DNA from: Plantibacter sp050587525
GTDB taxonomy: Bacteria; Actinomycetota; Actinomycetes; Actinomycetales; Microbacteriaceae
Length of the DNA stretch: 64,000 nucleotides
Reading direction: 5' to 3'
NCBI RefSeq assembly: GCF_050587525.1
Contig: NZ_JBOBFT010000003.1
Span: 62,001 to 126,000, forward strand
Below the pieces are notes generated by a model, which made no database searches, was not told where the DNA came from, and worked only from the letters and a program-made list of their open reading frames with translations. Numbering within the stretch: position 1 is the stretch's first letter; each line of letters begins with the position of its first letter. The position numbers and the translations under genes are program-made. Positions 7,632-15,172 of the stretch are shown here, piece by piece.

Positions 7632-7699
7632 GTCCCTGAGCCTGTCGAAGGGTGTGGGCAGGGATCCGGAGCGTCCACACTTCGACAGGCTCAGTGACC
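7632..7699. repeat. REP-like inverted repeat, unit 2
   Basis: Same layout as unit 1, 81 bases further on: arms 7632-7652 and 7679-7699 with core CTGAGCCTGTCGA. The T-to-C change is matched by a compensating change in the other arm, so pairing is kept. Two shorter GTCAGTGACCGGG fragments follow at about 7709-7723. Confidence 0.85.
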
Positions 7700-7765
7700 G
7701 GGGCGGCATGGTCAGTGACCGGGTGTGGCATGGTCAGTGCGGCCTCAGGATCCGGGTGGACGTGT

Positions 7766-9373
7766 TCAGGGGCCGGCTGCGTCTTCGTCAGGTTCCGGGT
7801 GGGGTTCGAGGGGGTACCAGTCCGGGGGATCTGGTTCCGTGGTGAATACCTGACCACTCGGACTGATCCAGTGCAGCACCCCGTCCGGACCCGGCTCGAG
7901 GGACCAGTTGGTGTCGTGTTTGAGGTGGTGGTGCTTCGGACACAGGTGCGCGAGGTTCTCCACCTTCGTTTCACCTCCCTCCGACCACGGGACGGTGTGG
8001 TCCAGTTCGCACCCTTTCGCGAGGCGGTTGCAGCCCGGTGCTCGGCAGTGCGTGTCTCGGATCGCGAGGGCTCGTTTCATGTCCGCGGGTGGCACGTATC
8101 GTTCTCGACTGACCGAGAGGACCGTCCCGGTCTCCGGATGCGTCAGGATCCGGGTGAAGGACTTCGCGTGCACGCTCAGCCTGACCGCGGTCTCCGGGTC
8201 GATGGGACCGTAGCCTTCGAGGGAACCTGGTTGGTGCTCCTGGCCGAGGATCGTCATCACCGGGACGGTCACGTGGACGGTCGGGATGATGCCTTCCGTG
8301 ATCTCCTCGATGCTCGGGAGCGGACGGGTCGCGGTGCGGGGTTCGGTGCGCAGCGGTCCGGCGTTCTGGGCAGGTGTGGCAATCGGCAGTGGCTCGGCGG
8401 TCAGGGCAGTCAGGGCTGGCTCGGCAGTCGGGACAGGCTCGTCGGACAAGACAGAGCCAGTCGCCAGGACAGGCTCGTCACGACGGTCAAGCATTGTTCT
8501 GTTCGGTGTCGGTGTGATTGCCCCTCCGTCCATGGACGCGGCGGGACGCGCTGGTACTGACTGTGCCGACCAGGTCGGGACCTCGTCGTCCTCGACCCTG
8601 GGAGTGACTTTGGTGGGCACAGCGATTGCCGTGGGAGGGCCAGAGGACGCCGTGATCCCATAGAGGAGGAGGCTCTGGGCGTTGTCGACCATCAACTGCG
8701 CACTCGTCCGCGGGTCACCGCGGCGTTGCGTGGCGGCGGTGAGGTCGGCGAGGCGGTTGTAAGCGGCGGTCGCGATGGTCGCCGTGGTGAGGATCGACAG
8801 CCACGACATCCCATCAGGTGCCGGAGACAGGGTCACGTGGCGGTCCTGCCTGGCCCGGTGATGCCGGGTACCGATGGTTTCCGGGTGGAGCTTCTCCCGC
8901 AGCTGCCGGGCGTACTGCTTCAGCTGTGCCGCGGTGCGGGTCTGTGCGAGAGGCAGGATCCGGGTCTCGAACTCTGCACGATCCGCCGGGTCGACATCCG
9001 CGAGCTGCTCCACGATCACCCGGGCGTGCCCGACCGAGATCGAACCCCCGGAGAGCGCGGCAAGGGTGGTGGGGAGGTGGTCGACGAGGACTTCGGACTC
9101 GGCGATGCGGTGTTGAATGGTGCGCTCCGGAACCCGCGTCATCGCAGACAGCTCCAGGTGCAGGGCGAGACGGGCGAGGTCCTTCGCCCGGGCCGGGGTC
9201 GTGCCGGGTGGAGCGAGCGTGAGCGCGGTGAGGTCGGACAGGCGGGCGGCCTCGGCGAACAGGGTGGCCTTGCGTGCTTCGGCGGCGGCGATGCAGACGT
9301 CTTCCGCGACGATCTGCTCGCCGAGGCTCGTGAGACGAGCGGCGATCGCGTCCGGAGTCGAAGGTATGTCCAC
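7766..9373 (-). CDS. DUF222 / HNH endonuclease family protein (13E12-type)
   Basis: A 535-residue protein with an N-terminal DUF222 domain (about residues 30-250), a variable Pro/Thr/Ala-rich middle, and a C-terminal HNH nuclease domain. The HNH part reads CRAPGC, then CELDHTVPWSEGG, then HLCPKHHHLKH, giving the zinc cysteines and catalytic histidines. Proteins of this type are the products of the multi-copy 13E12/REP13E12 family in actinobacteria; their biological role is unsettled. The start is GTG at 9373 with TATTCT six bases before it. It stands alone and has REP-like repeats on both sides (7551-7699 and 9455-9645), which suggests the gene and repeats have a shared mobile history. Confidence 0.88.
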   Translation of the reverse strand: MDIPSTPDAIAARLTSLGEQIVAEDVCIAAAEARKATLFAEAARLSDLTALTLAPPGTTPARAKDLARLALHLELSAMTRVPERTIQHRIAESEVLVDHLPTTLAALSGGSISVGHARVIVEQLADVDPADRAEFETRILPLAQTRTAAQLKQYARQLREKLHPETIGTRHHRARQDRHVTLSPAPDGMSWLSILTTATIATAAYNRLADLTAATQRRGDPRTSAQLMVDNAQSLLLYGITASSGPPTAIAVPTKVTPRVEDDEVPTWSAQSVPARPAASMDGGAITPTPNRTMLDRRDEPVLATGSVLSDEPVPTAEPALTALTAEPLPIATPAQNAGPLRTEPRTATRPLPSIEEITEGIIPTVHVTVPVMTILGQEHQPGSLEGYGPIDPETAVRLSVHAKSFTRILTHPETGTVLSVSRERYVPPADMKRALAIRDTHCRAPGCNRLAKGCELDHTVPWSEGGETKVENLAHLCPKHHHLKHDTNWSLEPGPDGVLHWISPSGQVFTTEPDPPDWYPLEPHPEPDEDAAGP

Positions 9374-9379
9374 TCATCA

Positions 9380-9385
9380 AGAATA
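9380..9385 (-). promoter_or_regulatory. -10 element of the DUF222/HNH gene
   Basis: TATTCT on the minus strand, six bases before the GTG at 9373; leaderless spacing. Confidence 0.45.
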
Positions 9386-9454
9386 CCAAGGACCCGTGTT
9401 CTAGAACAGGGGTTCGAAGAATCTGTGGAGAACTTCTGCGCGACTGGACCCCAC

Positions 9455-9645
9455 ACTTCGACAAGCTCAGTGACCGGGACCGGGAGGCGCGGCGGCATTG
9501 TGAGGGCAACGCACTTCGACAAGCTCAGTGACCGGAGGCCGAGCGCCAGTACCCGGAGGAGGCGCGCACTTCGACAAGCTCGGTGACCGGAGGCCGAGCG
9601 GCAGCACTCGGAGGAGGCACGGACTTCGACAAGCTGAGCGACTGG
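9455..9645. repeat. Four direct copies of the REP-like core, about 55-bp period
   Basis: ACTTCGACAAGCTCAGTGAC-type cores start at 9455, 9513, 9568 and 9623. Copies 2 to 4 share additional sequence (GGAGGCCGAGCG... CGGAGGAGGC), making a roughly 55-base tandem unit; copy 4 is the most diverged. All are in the same orientation as the right arms at 7598 and 7679. The stretch 9374-9902 holds no other gene apart from the leader described next. Confidence 0.85.
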
Positions 9646-9776
9646 AGTGGGGGCCGCCGCAGGTCGACGGCTCAGTGCCCAGGCGTGCCCCGCCCACATC
9701 TGCAACGGGAGTCGCAAAACCACATCATGGTAGCCTCGAAGAATATGTTTGCTGCGAAACGATATGAGAACACTCT

Positions 9777-9808
9777 CCCCATGGCGCTCGCTATGGGGAT
9801 TTTTGTTT
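9777..9808 (+). terminator. Intrinsic terminator in the tmm leader (possible attenuator)
   Basis: Hairpin CCCCATGGCG / CGCTATGGGG (9777-9798) followed by ATTTTTGTTT, a classic intrinsic terminator. No gene on this strand lies upstream of it within 2 kb, and tmm starts 95 bases downstream. It therefore most likely sits in the 5' leader of tmm. A 21-codon ORF (9745-9810) overlaps the hairpin. A second small hairpin (GGCGCC arms) lies at 9812-9833. Confidence 0.6.
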
Positions 9809-9902
9809 GACGGCGCCATCGATTTCCGGCGCCCGTGCCTGCAGCAACGATGTGAGCTCGAGCGAGCAACACAGAACGACATACGAAATCGGAGTGAAGA
9901 AT

Positions 9903-11291
9903 TTGACGAAGCGAATCGCAATCATCGGTGCGGGTCCCAGCGGAATGGCTCAGCTGAGGGCTTTCGAGTCCGCTCAGGGCGACGGGCGCCCCATACCGGA
10001 GATCGTGTGCTTCGAAAAGCAGGACGACTGGGGCGGCCAGTGGAACTACACCTGGATGACCGGACTCGACCGCCACGGCGAACCCGTCCACTCGAGCATG
10101 TACCGCAACCTCTGGTCGAACGGCCCCAAGGAAGCCCTCGAATTCGCCGACTACAGCTTCGACGAGCACTTCGGCCGTCCCATCTCCTCCTACCCGCCGC
10201 GTGAAGTCCTGTGGGACTACATCGACGGTCGCCTGGAGCGCAGCGATGTGAAGAAGTACGTCCGCTTCAACACGGTCGTCCGCTGGGTGGAACAGGACAG
10301 CATCACCGGCACATTCACCATCACGAGCGAGGACCTCGTCAACAAGACGACCGTCGTCGAGGAGTTCGATGAGCTGATCGTCAGCACCGGCCACTTCTCC
10401 TTCCCGCACATGCCCGAGTTCGAGGGCATCGAGACCTTCCCGGGTCGCGTCTGCCACGCACACGACTTCCGTGGCGCAGAGGCGCTCGAAGGCCAGGACG
10501 TCCTCCTCATCGGCTCCAGCTACTCGGCCGAGGACATCGGCGTGCAAGCGCACAAGATGGGCGCACACTCGGTCACCATCAGCTATCGGACGGCGCCGAT
10601 GGGCCACGACTGGCCCGCAGGAGTGGAAGAAGTTCCACTCGTTGTGCGCTTCGACGGAGCCACCGCTCACTTCGCCGACGGCACGACGCGCGACTTCGAC
10701 GCTGTCATCCTCTGCACGGGCTACCTCCACAAGTACCCGTTCCTGCCGGCGGACCTCTCACTCGACTCGCGGAACAACGTCTACCCCGACGGCCTGTACA
10801 AGGGCGTCGTCTGGCAGGGGAACCCGCACGTCTTCTACCTCGGTGCGCAGGACCAATGGTTCACATTCAACATGTTCGATGCTCAGGCCTGGTTCGTCCG
10901 CGACGTCATCGACGGGACGATCACGCTGCCGTCCGCCGCTGAACGGCAGACCGACATCGACGCGTGGGTCGCGCGCTTCACGGCGATCGCATCGGTTCCC
11001 GACGAGATCCGGTTCCAGGCCGACTACATCCGGGACCTCATCGAGGCGACGGACTACCCGATGTTCGACCTGGACGAAGTCGTCGAGATCTTCCTCGCCT
11101 GGAAGCACGACAAGCACGAGGACATCCTCGGCTATCGCGATGTGACCTACCGGTCCGTGATGACCGGCACGATCGCGCAGACCCACCACACGCCGTGGCT
11201 GCACGAACTCGACGACAGCCTCGAGCGATACCTCTCTGAACCGGAGGGAGAGTCGGAGCCGTCCGGCCCGGTCACCGCGCGACTCGGCTGA
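9903..11291 (+). CDS. tmm: Trimethylamine monooxygenase (flavin-containing monooxygenase)
   Basis: A 462-residue FAD- and NADPH-dependent monooxygenase that oxidises trimethylamine to its N-oxide in characterised bacterial relatives. The FAD site IIGAGPSG is at residues 7-14, the FMO fingerprint FPGRVCHAHD at 179-188, and the second nucleotide site GSSYSAED at 204-211. Segments such as HSSMYRNLWSNGPKE, YRTAPMGHDWP, FNMFDAQAW and MTGT..HHTPW match bacterial Tmm proteins closely, more than generic FMOs. TTG at 9903 is chosen because GGAG lies 8 bases upstream and the product starts two residues before the usual Tmm core; GTG at 9894 is the alternative. No other TMA or TMAO genes are adjacent. 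Confidence 0.88.
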   Translation: MTKRIAIIGAGPSGMAQLRAFESAQGDGRPIPEIVCFEKQDDWGGQWNYTWMTGLDRHGEPVHSSMYRNLWSNGPKEALEFADYSFDEHFGRPISSYPPREVLWDYIDGRLERSDVKKYVRFNTVVRWVEQDSITGTFTITSEDLVNKTTVVEEFDELIVSTGHFSFPHMPEFEGIETFPGRVCHAHDFRGAEALEGQDVLLIGSSYSAEDIGVQAHKMGAHSVTISYRTAPMGHDWPAGVEEVPLVVRFDGATAHFADGTTRDFDAVILCTGYLHKYPFLPADLSLDSRNNVYPDGLYKGVVWQGNPHVFYLGAQDQWFTFNMFDAQAWFVRDVIDGTITLPSAAERQTDIDAWVARFTAIASVPDEIRFQADYIRDLIEATDYPMFDLDEVVEIFLAWKHDKHEDILGYRDVTYRSVMTGTIAQTHHTPWLHELDDSLERYLSEPEGESEPSGPVTARLG

Positions 11292-11313
11292 TCAAGGCCG
11301 GTCCGCCCGCGAG

Positions 11314-11350
11314 GCGGGTGGGTGCGCGCTGCCGGCGGCACCCGCCCGCT
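11314..11350 (+). terminator. Terminator after tmm
   Basis: GC-rich hairpin: GCGGGTGGGTGC (11314) pairs with GCACCCGCCCGC (ending 11350) with one G-T pair, followed by TTCGTGTTT. Confidence 0.65.
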
Positions 11351-11409
11351 TCGTGTTTCGAGTGTGTTTCCAGACGGCCCGTTCCGAGCCGGGCGGCACC
11401 GTCGGCGAG

Positions 11410-11415
11410 TAGCCT
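11410..11415 (+). promoter_or_regulatory. -10 element of nadE
   Basis: TAGCCT, seven bases before the nadE ATG. The same few bases also contain GGAGG, so a leadered transcript from a more distant promoter remains possible. Confidence 0.45.
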
Positions 11416-11422
11416 GGAGGAC

Positions 11423-12250
11423 ATGCGCGAGACCCAGGCCCGCATCATCGCGGAACTCAACGTTCACCCCACCATCGACCCGGCGGAGGAGATCCGAACG
11501 CGGATCGACTTCCTGAAGTCCTACCTCACGACGACAGGCGCCAGAGGCTTCGTCCTCGGGATCAGCGGGGGCCAGGACTCCTCGCTCGCCGGGCGGCTGT
11601 GCCAACTTGCGGCGGAGGAACTCCGCGCGGAGAACGGCGATGCGGTGTTCATCGCCGTCCGTCTGCCGTACGCGGTCCAGCATGATGAGGACGATGCGCA
11701 ACTCGCCTTGTCCTTCATCACGCCGGACCAGTCGATCGTCTTCAACATCCAGCGCGCAGTCGACGGATTCGAGGCGGAGTACGCCGATGCCACCGGCACG
11801 CGCATGTCTGATTTCGTCAAGGGCAATACGAAAGCGCGCGCGCGCATGATGGCGCAGTACGCAATCGCCGGCCAGCAGGGCCTGCTCGTCGTCGGAACCG
11901 ATCACGCCGCCGAAGCAGTCACCGGATTCTTCACGAAGTTCGGCGACGGGGGAGCGGACGTCTTGCCGCTCAGCGGGCTCACCAAGCGTCAGGGGCGGGC
12001 GCTCCTCGAAGCGCTCGACGCTCCGGAACGCCTGTATCTCAAGGCACCGACGGCCGACCTCCTCGACGAGAACCCCGGCCAGACCGATGAAGCGAACTTG
12101 GGGCTCAGCTACCAGCAGATCGACGACTTCCTGGAGGGGGGCGCCATCGACGACGAAATCGCCGAGAAGATCGAAGCCCGCTACGTCGCGACCGAACACA
12201 AGCGGCAGGTGCCGGTGAACAAGTTCGACACGTGGTGGCGCCAGGGCTGA
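11423..12250 (+). CDS. nadE: Ammonia-dependent NAD+ synthetase
   Basis: A 275-residue N-type ATP pyrophosphatase that amidates nicotinic acid adenine dinucleotide to NAD+, the last step of NAD synthesis. The SGGxDS pyrophosphate loop is visible as GISGGQDSSL at residues 46-55. The ammonium and deamido-NAD region shows VVGTDHAAEA and FFTKFGDGGAD, as in Escherichia coli and Bacillus NadE. There is no N-terminal glutaminase domain, so it uses ammonia, which is the short form; many actinobacteria carry the long glutamine-dependent form. ATG 11423 is preceded by GGAGG. A strong terminator follows, so it is monocistronic. Confidence 0.95.
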   Translation: MRETQARIIAELNVHPTIDPAEEIRTRIDFLKSYLTTTGARGFVLGISGGQDSSLAGRLCQLAAEELRAENGDAVFIAVRLPYAVQHDEDDAQLALSFITPDQSIVFNIQRAVDGFEAEYADATGTRMSDFVKGNTKARARMMAQYAIAGQQGLLVVGTDHAAEAVTGFFTKFGDGGADVLPLSGLTKRQGRALLEALDAPERLYLKAPTADLLDENPGQTDEANLGLSYQQIDDFLEGGAIDDEIAEKIEARYVATEHKRQVPVNKFDTWWRQG

Positions 12251-12261
12251 GGTCCTGCACG

Positions 12262-12307
12262 CAGACAGAACCGGCCGGTGCCCGAGGGCGCCGGCCGGTT
12301 CTGTCTG
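12262..12307 (+). terminator. Terminator after nadE
   Basis: A 17-bp perfect stem, CAGACAGAACCGGCCGG (12262-12278) against CCGGCCGGTTCTGTCTG (12291-12307). Confidence 0.75.
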
Positions 12308-12346
12308 GCTCGCTGTCAGTTCAGATGGCTGAGAGTTGCACGTGGC

Positions 12347-13102
12347 TCAGAGCTTGCTGCTGGATGCTTTCGCCGCTCGTTCGGCTTCGAGGACTGCGAC
12401 GTCGTCGATGATCCTCTGGGTCGTGCTCGTGTCGATCGGCTTGTTCGAGCGAGGCTTGGTCGCGGGCTCGATCTGTGAGCCCTGACCCGCTGGCGAACCC
12501 TGACCCACCGGCGAACCCTGGCCGGCCTGGGCCTGCGCATAGGTCTCGTGGTGCTGCTGAGCGACCCACGATTCCTGCTGCGCGATGAGGGCCTTCTCGC
12601 TGTCCGACGACTCGAACTGCCACCGCTTGAGATCGGAGTCGAAGACCTTCCGGGCTCGCGACGGCTTTTTGGTCCAGTCGATGAGGCGATCGCGGAACTC
12701 CTCGATCACGGGATCGAGCTCGTACCCGAAGGTCGCGGAGTTGCGCTTCATCTCGTGCAACTGGTGGTTGGCCCAGTCTGCTGCCGCCGCAGCGCCCTTG
12801 ATGGGGCTGAGGCGGACGAGGATGTCTGCTTGGGCGACGGCGCGGTCGTTGAGGACCTGTTCGTGCGGGGTGAGCGAGTTCCACACGCTCGCCTCGGTCG
12901 CAGCGTCGATGAGGGCGGCGATCGCAGCATTCTTCTGCTCGCGGTCGCGCTGGTCCACGATCCCCTTGAGCGCACGACGGCTCACACCGGCGGCGAGGAG
13001 GACGGACACCACGACGGCCACGATGAACACGGCCGCAGCGAACAGCACGGGTCGTACCTCGGACGAGGTCAACCACTCTACGAAGTCATTCCACCACTGC
13101 AT
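12347..13102 (-). CDS. Membrane-anchored protein of unknown function
   Basis: A 251-residue protein with one N-terminal transmembrane helix (about 18-38, VLFAAAVFIVAVVVSVLLAA), a long charged helical region (about 45-170) and a Gln/Gly/Ser/Pro-rich linker with short repeats of G-Q-G-S-P near residues 194-210. The C-terminus is charged and probably helical. I recognise no catalytic motif or named family. ATG at 13102 is preceded seven bases upstream by TAGTCT and has no Shine-Dalgarno sequence, so the mRNA is probably leaderless. It lies convergent to nadE. Confidence 0.6.
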   Translation of the reverse strand: MQWWNDFVEWLTSSEVRPVLFAAAVFIVAVVVSVLLAAGVSRRALKGIVDQRDREQKNAAIAALIDAATEASVWNSLTPHEQVLNDRAVAQADILVRLSPIKGAAAAADWANHQLHEMKRNSATFGYELDPVIEEFRDRLIDWTKKPSRARKVFDSDLKRWQFESSDSEKALIAQQESWVAQQHHETYAQAQAGQGSPVGQGSPAGQGSQIEPATKPRSNKPIDTSTTQRIIDDVAVLEAERAAKASSSKL

Positions 13103-13109
13103 GTGCCGC

Positions 13110-13115
13110 AGACTA
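13110..13115 (-). promoter_or_regulatory. -10 element, leaderless promoter
   Basis: TAGTCT on the minus strand, seven bases before the ATG at 13102. Confidence 0.5.
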
Positions 13116-13192
13116 CCCTCCGATGGGGTGCAGGCCGGGCCGACGCTCCGGGGTCACGGAGATCGATGCAGGGCTGTGACGGGCGGCATCCG

Positions 13193-13504
13193 TCATACGC
13201 GGAACGCGTCGACGGCGTCGTCCTTGGAGTGGAATCGGCCGAGCGGGAGATACGTGGCCGAGGCGACATGGAAGCGGCGTGCGACGAAGGACGTGTCGCC
13301 TGCGGCACCCAGCTGTTCGACGTTGCCGAGCACGCGTCCGTCGGGTGCCGTGATGCGCCAGTACCGGTGCCGGATGGCCGCTGCGACGGGAGCGTGAGGC
13401 GAGCGGCCCTGAACCGTGGTCTGCTGCTGCTGCTGCTGCTGCGTGCGTGCGAGTGCCGTCGGTGCGTGCGTCGCCTGCGTGCTTGCGGGGGCTGTTGTCG
13501 TCAT
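13193..13504 (-). CDS. Small protein with poly-Gln tract, unknown function
   Basis: A 103-residue protein. Residues 1-20 are Ala/Thr-rich, followed by seven consecutive glutamines (22-28, encoded by a CAG run at about 13419-13440). A compact C-terminal part contains HRYWRITAPDGRVLGNVEQLG and LGRFHSKDDAVDAF, which looks like a small folded domain. No family is recognised. The ATG at 13504 is preceded by GGGAAGGG, a reasonable ribosome-binding site. Coding potential is supported by the ordered C-terminal half. Confidence 0.5.
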   Translation of the reverse strand: MTTTAPASTQATHAPTALARTQQQQQQQTTVQGRSPHAPVAAAIRHRYWRITAPDGRVLGNVEQLGAAGDTSFVARRFHVASATYLPLGRFHSKDDAVDAFRV

Positions 13505-13701
13505 CGTGTCCCTTCCCTGTGTGCTCCTGGTCTCACGGTACGACCGGCCACTGACATCGGCACGAGCGACGATCTCCGGCCTGACCAGGGTGGCGAGGAG
13601 CAGGCTGGGAGCGTGCCGCGAGCGGGCTCTGCGGGGAATGCCCGCACGACGCGAGCCGTTGTATCGTGAGGCTGCAGCAGCCGATGAACGAGGGAGACGC
13701 G

Positions 13702-14229
13702 ATGACAGAGACCTATGTACTTGCCGGAGGATGTTTCTGGTGCCTCGACGCCGTGTACCGGAACCTCCGCGGCGTGTCCGCGGTGGTCAGCGGGTACACC
13801 GGCGGTTCCGTTCCCACGCCGAGCTACGAGCAGGTGTGCACCGGACGGACGGGCCACGCCGAGGCCGTCGCGGTGACGTTCGACCCGGAGGTCATCCCGG
13901 GCGACGTGATCCTCGACGCGTTCTTCACCCTGCACGACCCGACGCAATTGAACCGACAGGGCAATGACATCGGCACCCAGTACCGTTCCGCGATGTTCCC
14001 GGCCGATGACGCCCAGCGTGAAGTCTTCGAGGCCGCGATCGAGCGGGCCAAGGAATGGTGGGACGGCACGATCGTCACGACCATCGAACCGCTCGGCGAG
14101 TACTACGTCGCCGAGGACTACCACCAGGACTTCTTCGCGAAGAACCCGGGACAGGGGTACTGCCTGGCCGTGGCGCAGCCGAAGGTCATCAAGGTGCGCA
14201 AGCGGTTCTCGGAGTACGCACTCGCCTAA
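13702..14229 (+). CDS. msrA: Peptide-methionine (S)-S-oxide reductase
   Basis: A 175-residue cytosolic repair enzyme that reduces methionine-S-sulfoxide in proteins. The catalytic motif GCFWC lies at residues 10-14 with the nucleophilic Cys11. The family segments GYTGG, GHAEAV and IGTQYRS are all present. Length is typical for the short bacterial MsrA. ATG at 13702 is preceded by GAGGGAGA 6-13 bases upstream; the upstream in-frame ATGs lack a site. MsrB is not nearby. Terminator follows. Confidence 0.95.
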   Translation: MTETYVLAGGCFWCLDAVYRNLRGVSAVVSGYTGGSVPTPSYEQVCTGRTGHAEAVAVTFDPEVIPGDVILDAFFTLHDPTQLNRQGNDIGTQYRSAMFPADDAQREVFEAAIERAKEWWDGTIVTTIEPLGEYYVAEDYHQDFFAKNPGQGYCLAVAQPKVIKVRKRFSEYALA

Positions 14230-14251
14230 ACGCTGAGCGAATCCGATGAGG

Positions 14252-14289
14252 AGGCTTCTCCGCCGGTCAGGCGGGGGAGCCTTCGTCGT
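14252..14289 (+). terminator. Terminator after msrA
   Basis: AGGCTTCTCCGCC pairs with GGCGGGGGAGCCT around a GTCA loop, followed by TCGTCGTTTT. Confidence 0.7.
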
Positions 14290-14506
14290 TTTGGGGGTGC
14301 TCGCACCGTCGCTCGCCTCCGTCGTCGTGCTTCCTCCACAGCCGCCGCACTCGACGAGTTCTCCCCGGATGTCCCGATCCCCGCCCCCGGGCCCCGCCGG
14401 TCGACGAGGCTGGAGAAGCGCCCGGGAGCGCGACCGACTGGCACGGACGTCGTCTCCCGGGTGTTCCAGGAGGACCGCCCTTCTGGCAACCCTCCGGGAG
14501 GACACC

Positions 14507-15076
14507 ATGGAAGACATCATCACCGTCTGCGGCAACGTGGCGACGCCGCCACGGCACTTCGTGGGACGAGAGAACGTGGACATCACGAGCTTCCGACTCG
14601 CGTCGTCACATCGCTACTTCGACAAGCGCAAGGACGCTTTCGAGTCGACACCGACCAATTGGTACACGGTCACCTGCTTCAAGTCCCTTGCCGTCGAAGT
14701 GCTTCGCAGCATCGCGAAAGGGCAACGCGTCCTGGTGACGGGTCGCCTCAAGATCCGCGATTGGGAGCGTGGTGACCGCACGGGGACCGACGTCGAGATC
14801 GATGCGGTGTCACTCGGCCTCGATCTCGCCTGGCAGCCACGGGGCGACCGCGACGGAGGCGAGGGGCAAGGTGGCGGCGAGCGGTCGGTGCGTGGAGCCG
14901 GGGACACGCCGGTTCCGGGATCACGATCCGACGACGGGCGGTCTGAACCGCAACACGGCGAAGGGGGCTGGGCGGTGGCGCCATTGGCGGACGGGGCGCC
15001 GGCAGAGTCGGGGTCTTCGTCAGAGCGTGCGGCCGAGCCCGTCTTCGCCGATTCGGGCGAACCGACGCCGTTCTGA
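14507..15076 (+). CDS. ssb: Single-stranded DNA-binding protein, accessory type
   Basis: A 189-residue protein with an N-terminal OB fold (about residues 1-115) matching the SSB family: ITVCGNVATPP, FRLASSHRYFD, TNWYTVTCFKSLA and KGQRVLVTGRLKIRDWE. The remaining 70 residues are Gly/Ser/Asp/Glu-rich and end in GEPTPF, a weak acidic-tail-like end. Primary SSBs usually sit between rpsF and rpsR; this one does not, so it is probably a second SSB paralogue. ATG at 14507 has GGGAGGAC just upstream. The longer frame from 14246 runs through the msrA terminator and is rejected. Confidence 0.85.
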   Translation: MEDIITVCGNVATPPRHFVGRENVDITSFRLASSHRYFDKRKDAFESTPTNWYTVTCFKSLAVEVLRSIAKGQRVLVTGRLKIRDWERGDRTGTDVEIDAVSLGLDLAWQPRGDRDGGEGQGGGERSVRGAGDTPVPGSRSDDGRSEPQHGEGGWAVAPLADGAPAESGSSSERAAEPVFADSGEPTPF

Positions 15077-15159
15077 ACGAGTCGACTGGATGACGTCACG
15101 CTAGCTGAGCGTCGGGTGTGGCCGGAGCGGGATCCCACGGTTCTGTGGGGACGTCCCCG

Positions 15160-15165
15160 TAGACT
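15160..15165 (+). promoter_or_regulatory. -10 element of the lipoprotein gene
   Basis: TAGACT, seven bases before the GTG at 15173; leaderless spacing. Confidence 0.55.
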
Positions 15166-15172
15166 GCTCCTC

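Noticed and set aside
7483..7974. Extension of the secreted protein upstream of 7482
   Set aside because: It translates the palindromic repeats and antisense of the DUF222 gene 3' end and has no protein-like features.
9455..9645. Repeat array considered as a CRISPR
   Set aside because: Only four copies, spacers are themselves partly repeated, the core forms inverted pairs elsewhere, and no cas genes are present.
9745..9810. Functional 21-residue peptide in the tmm leader
   Set aside because: It has no clear ribosome site and no runs of regulatory codons; mentioned only as part of the attenuator hypothesis.
9807..9902. N-terminal extension of Tmm from an upstream start
   Set aside because: The extra 32 residues have no similarity to the family and begin within the terminator tail; GGAG before TTG 9903 fits better.
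14246..14506. N-terminal extension of the SSB
   Set aside because: The frame runs through the msrA terminator and encodes low-complexity residues; the OB fold begins at 14507 behind a good ribosome site.
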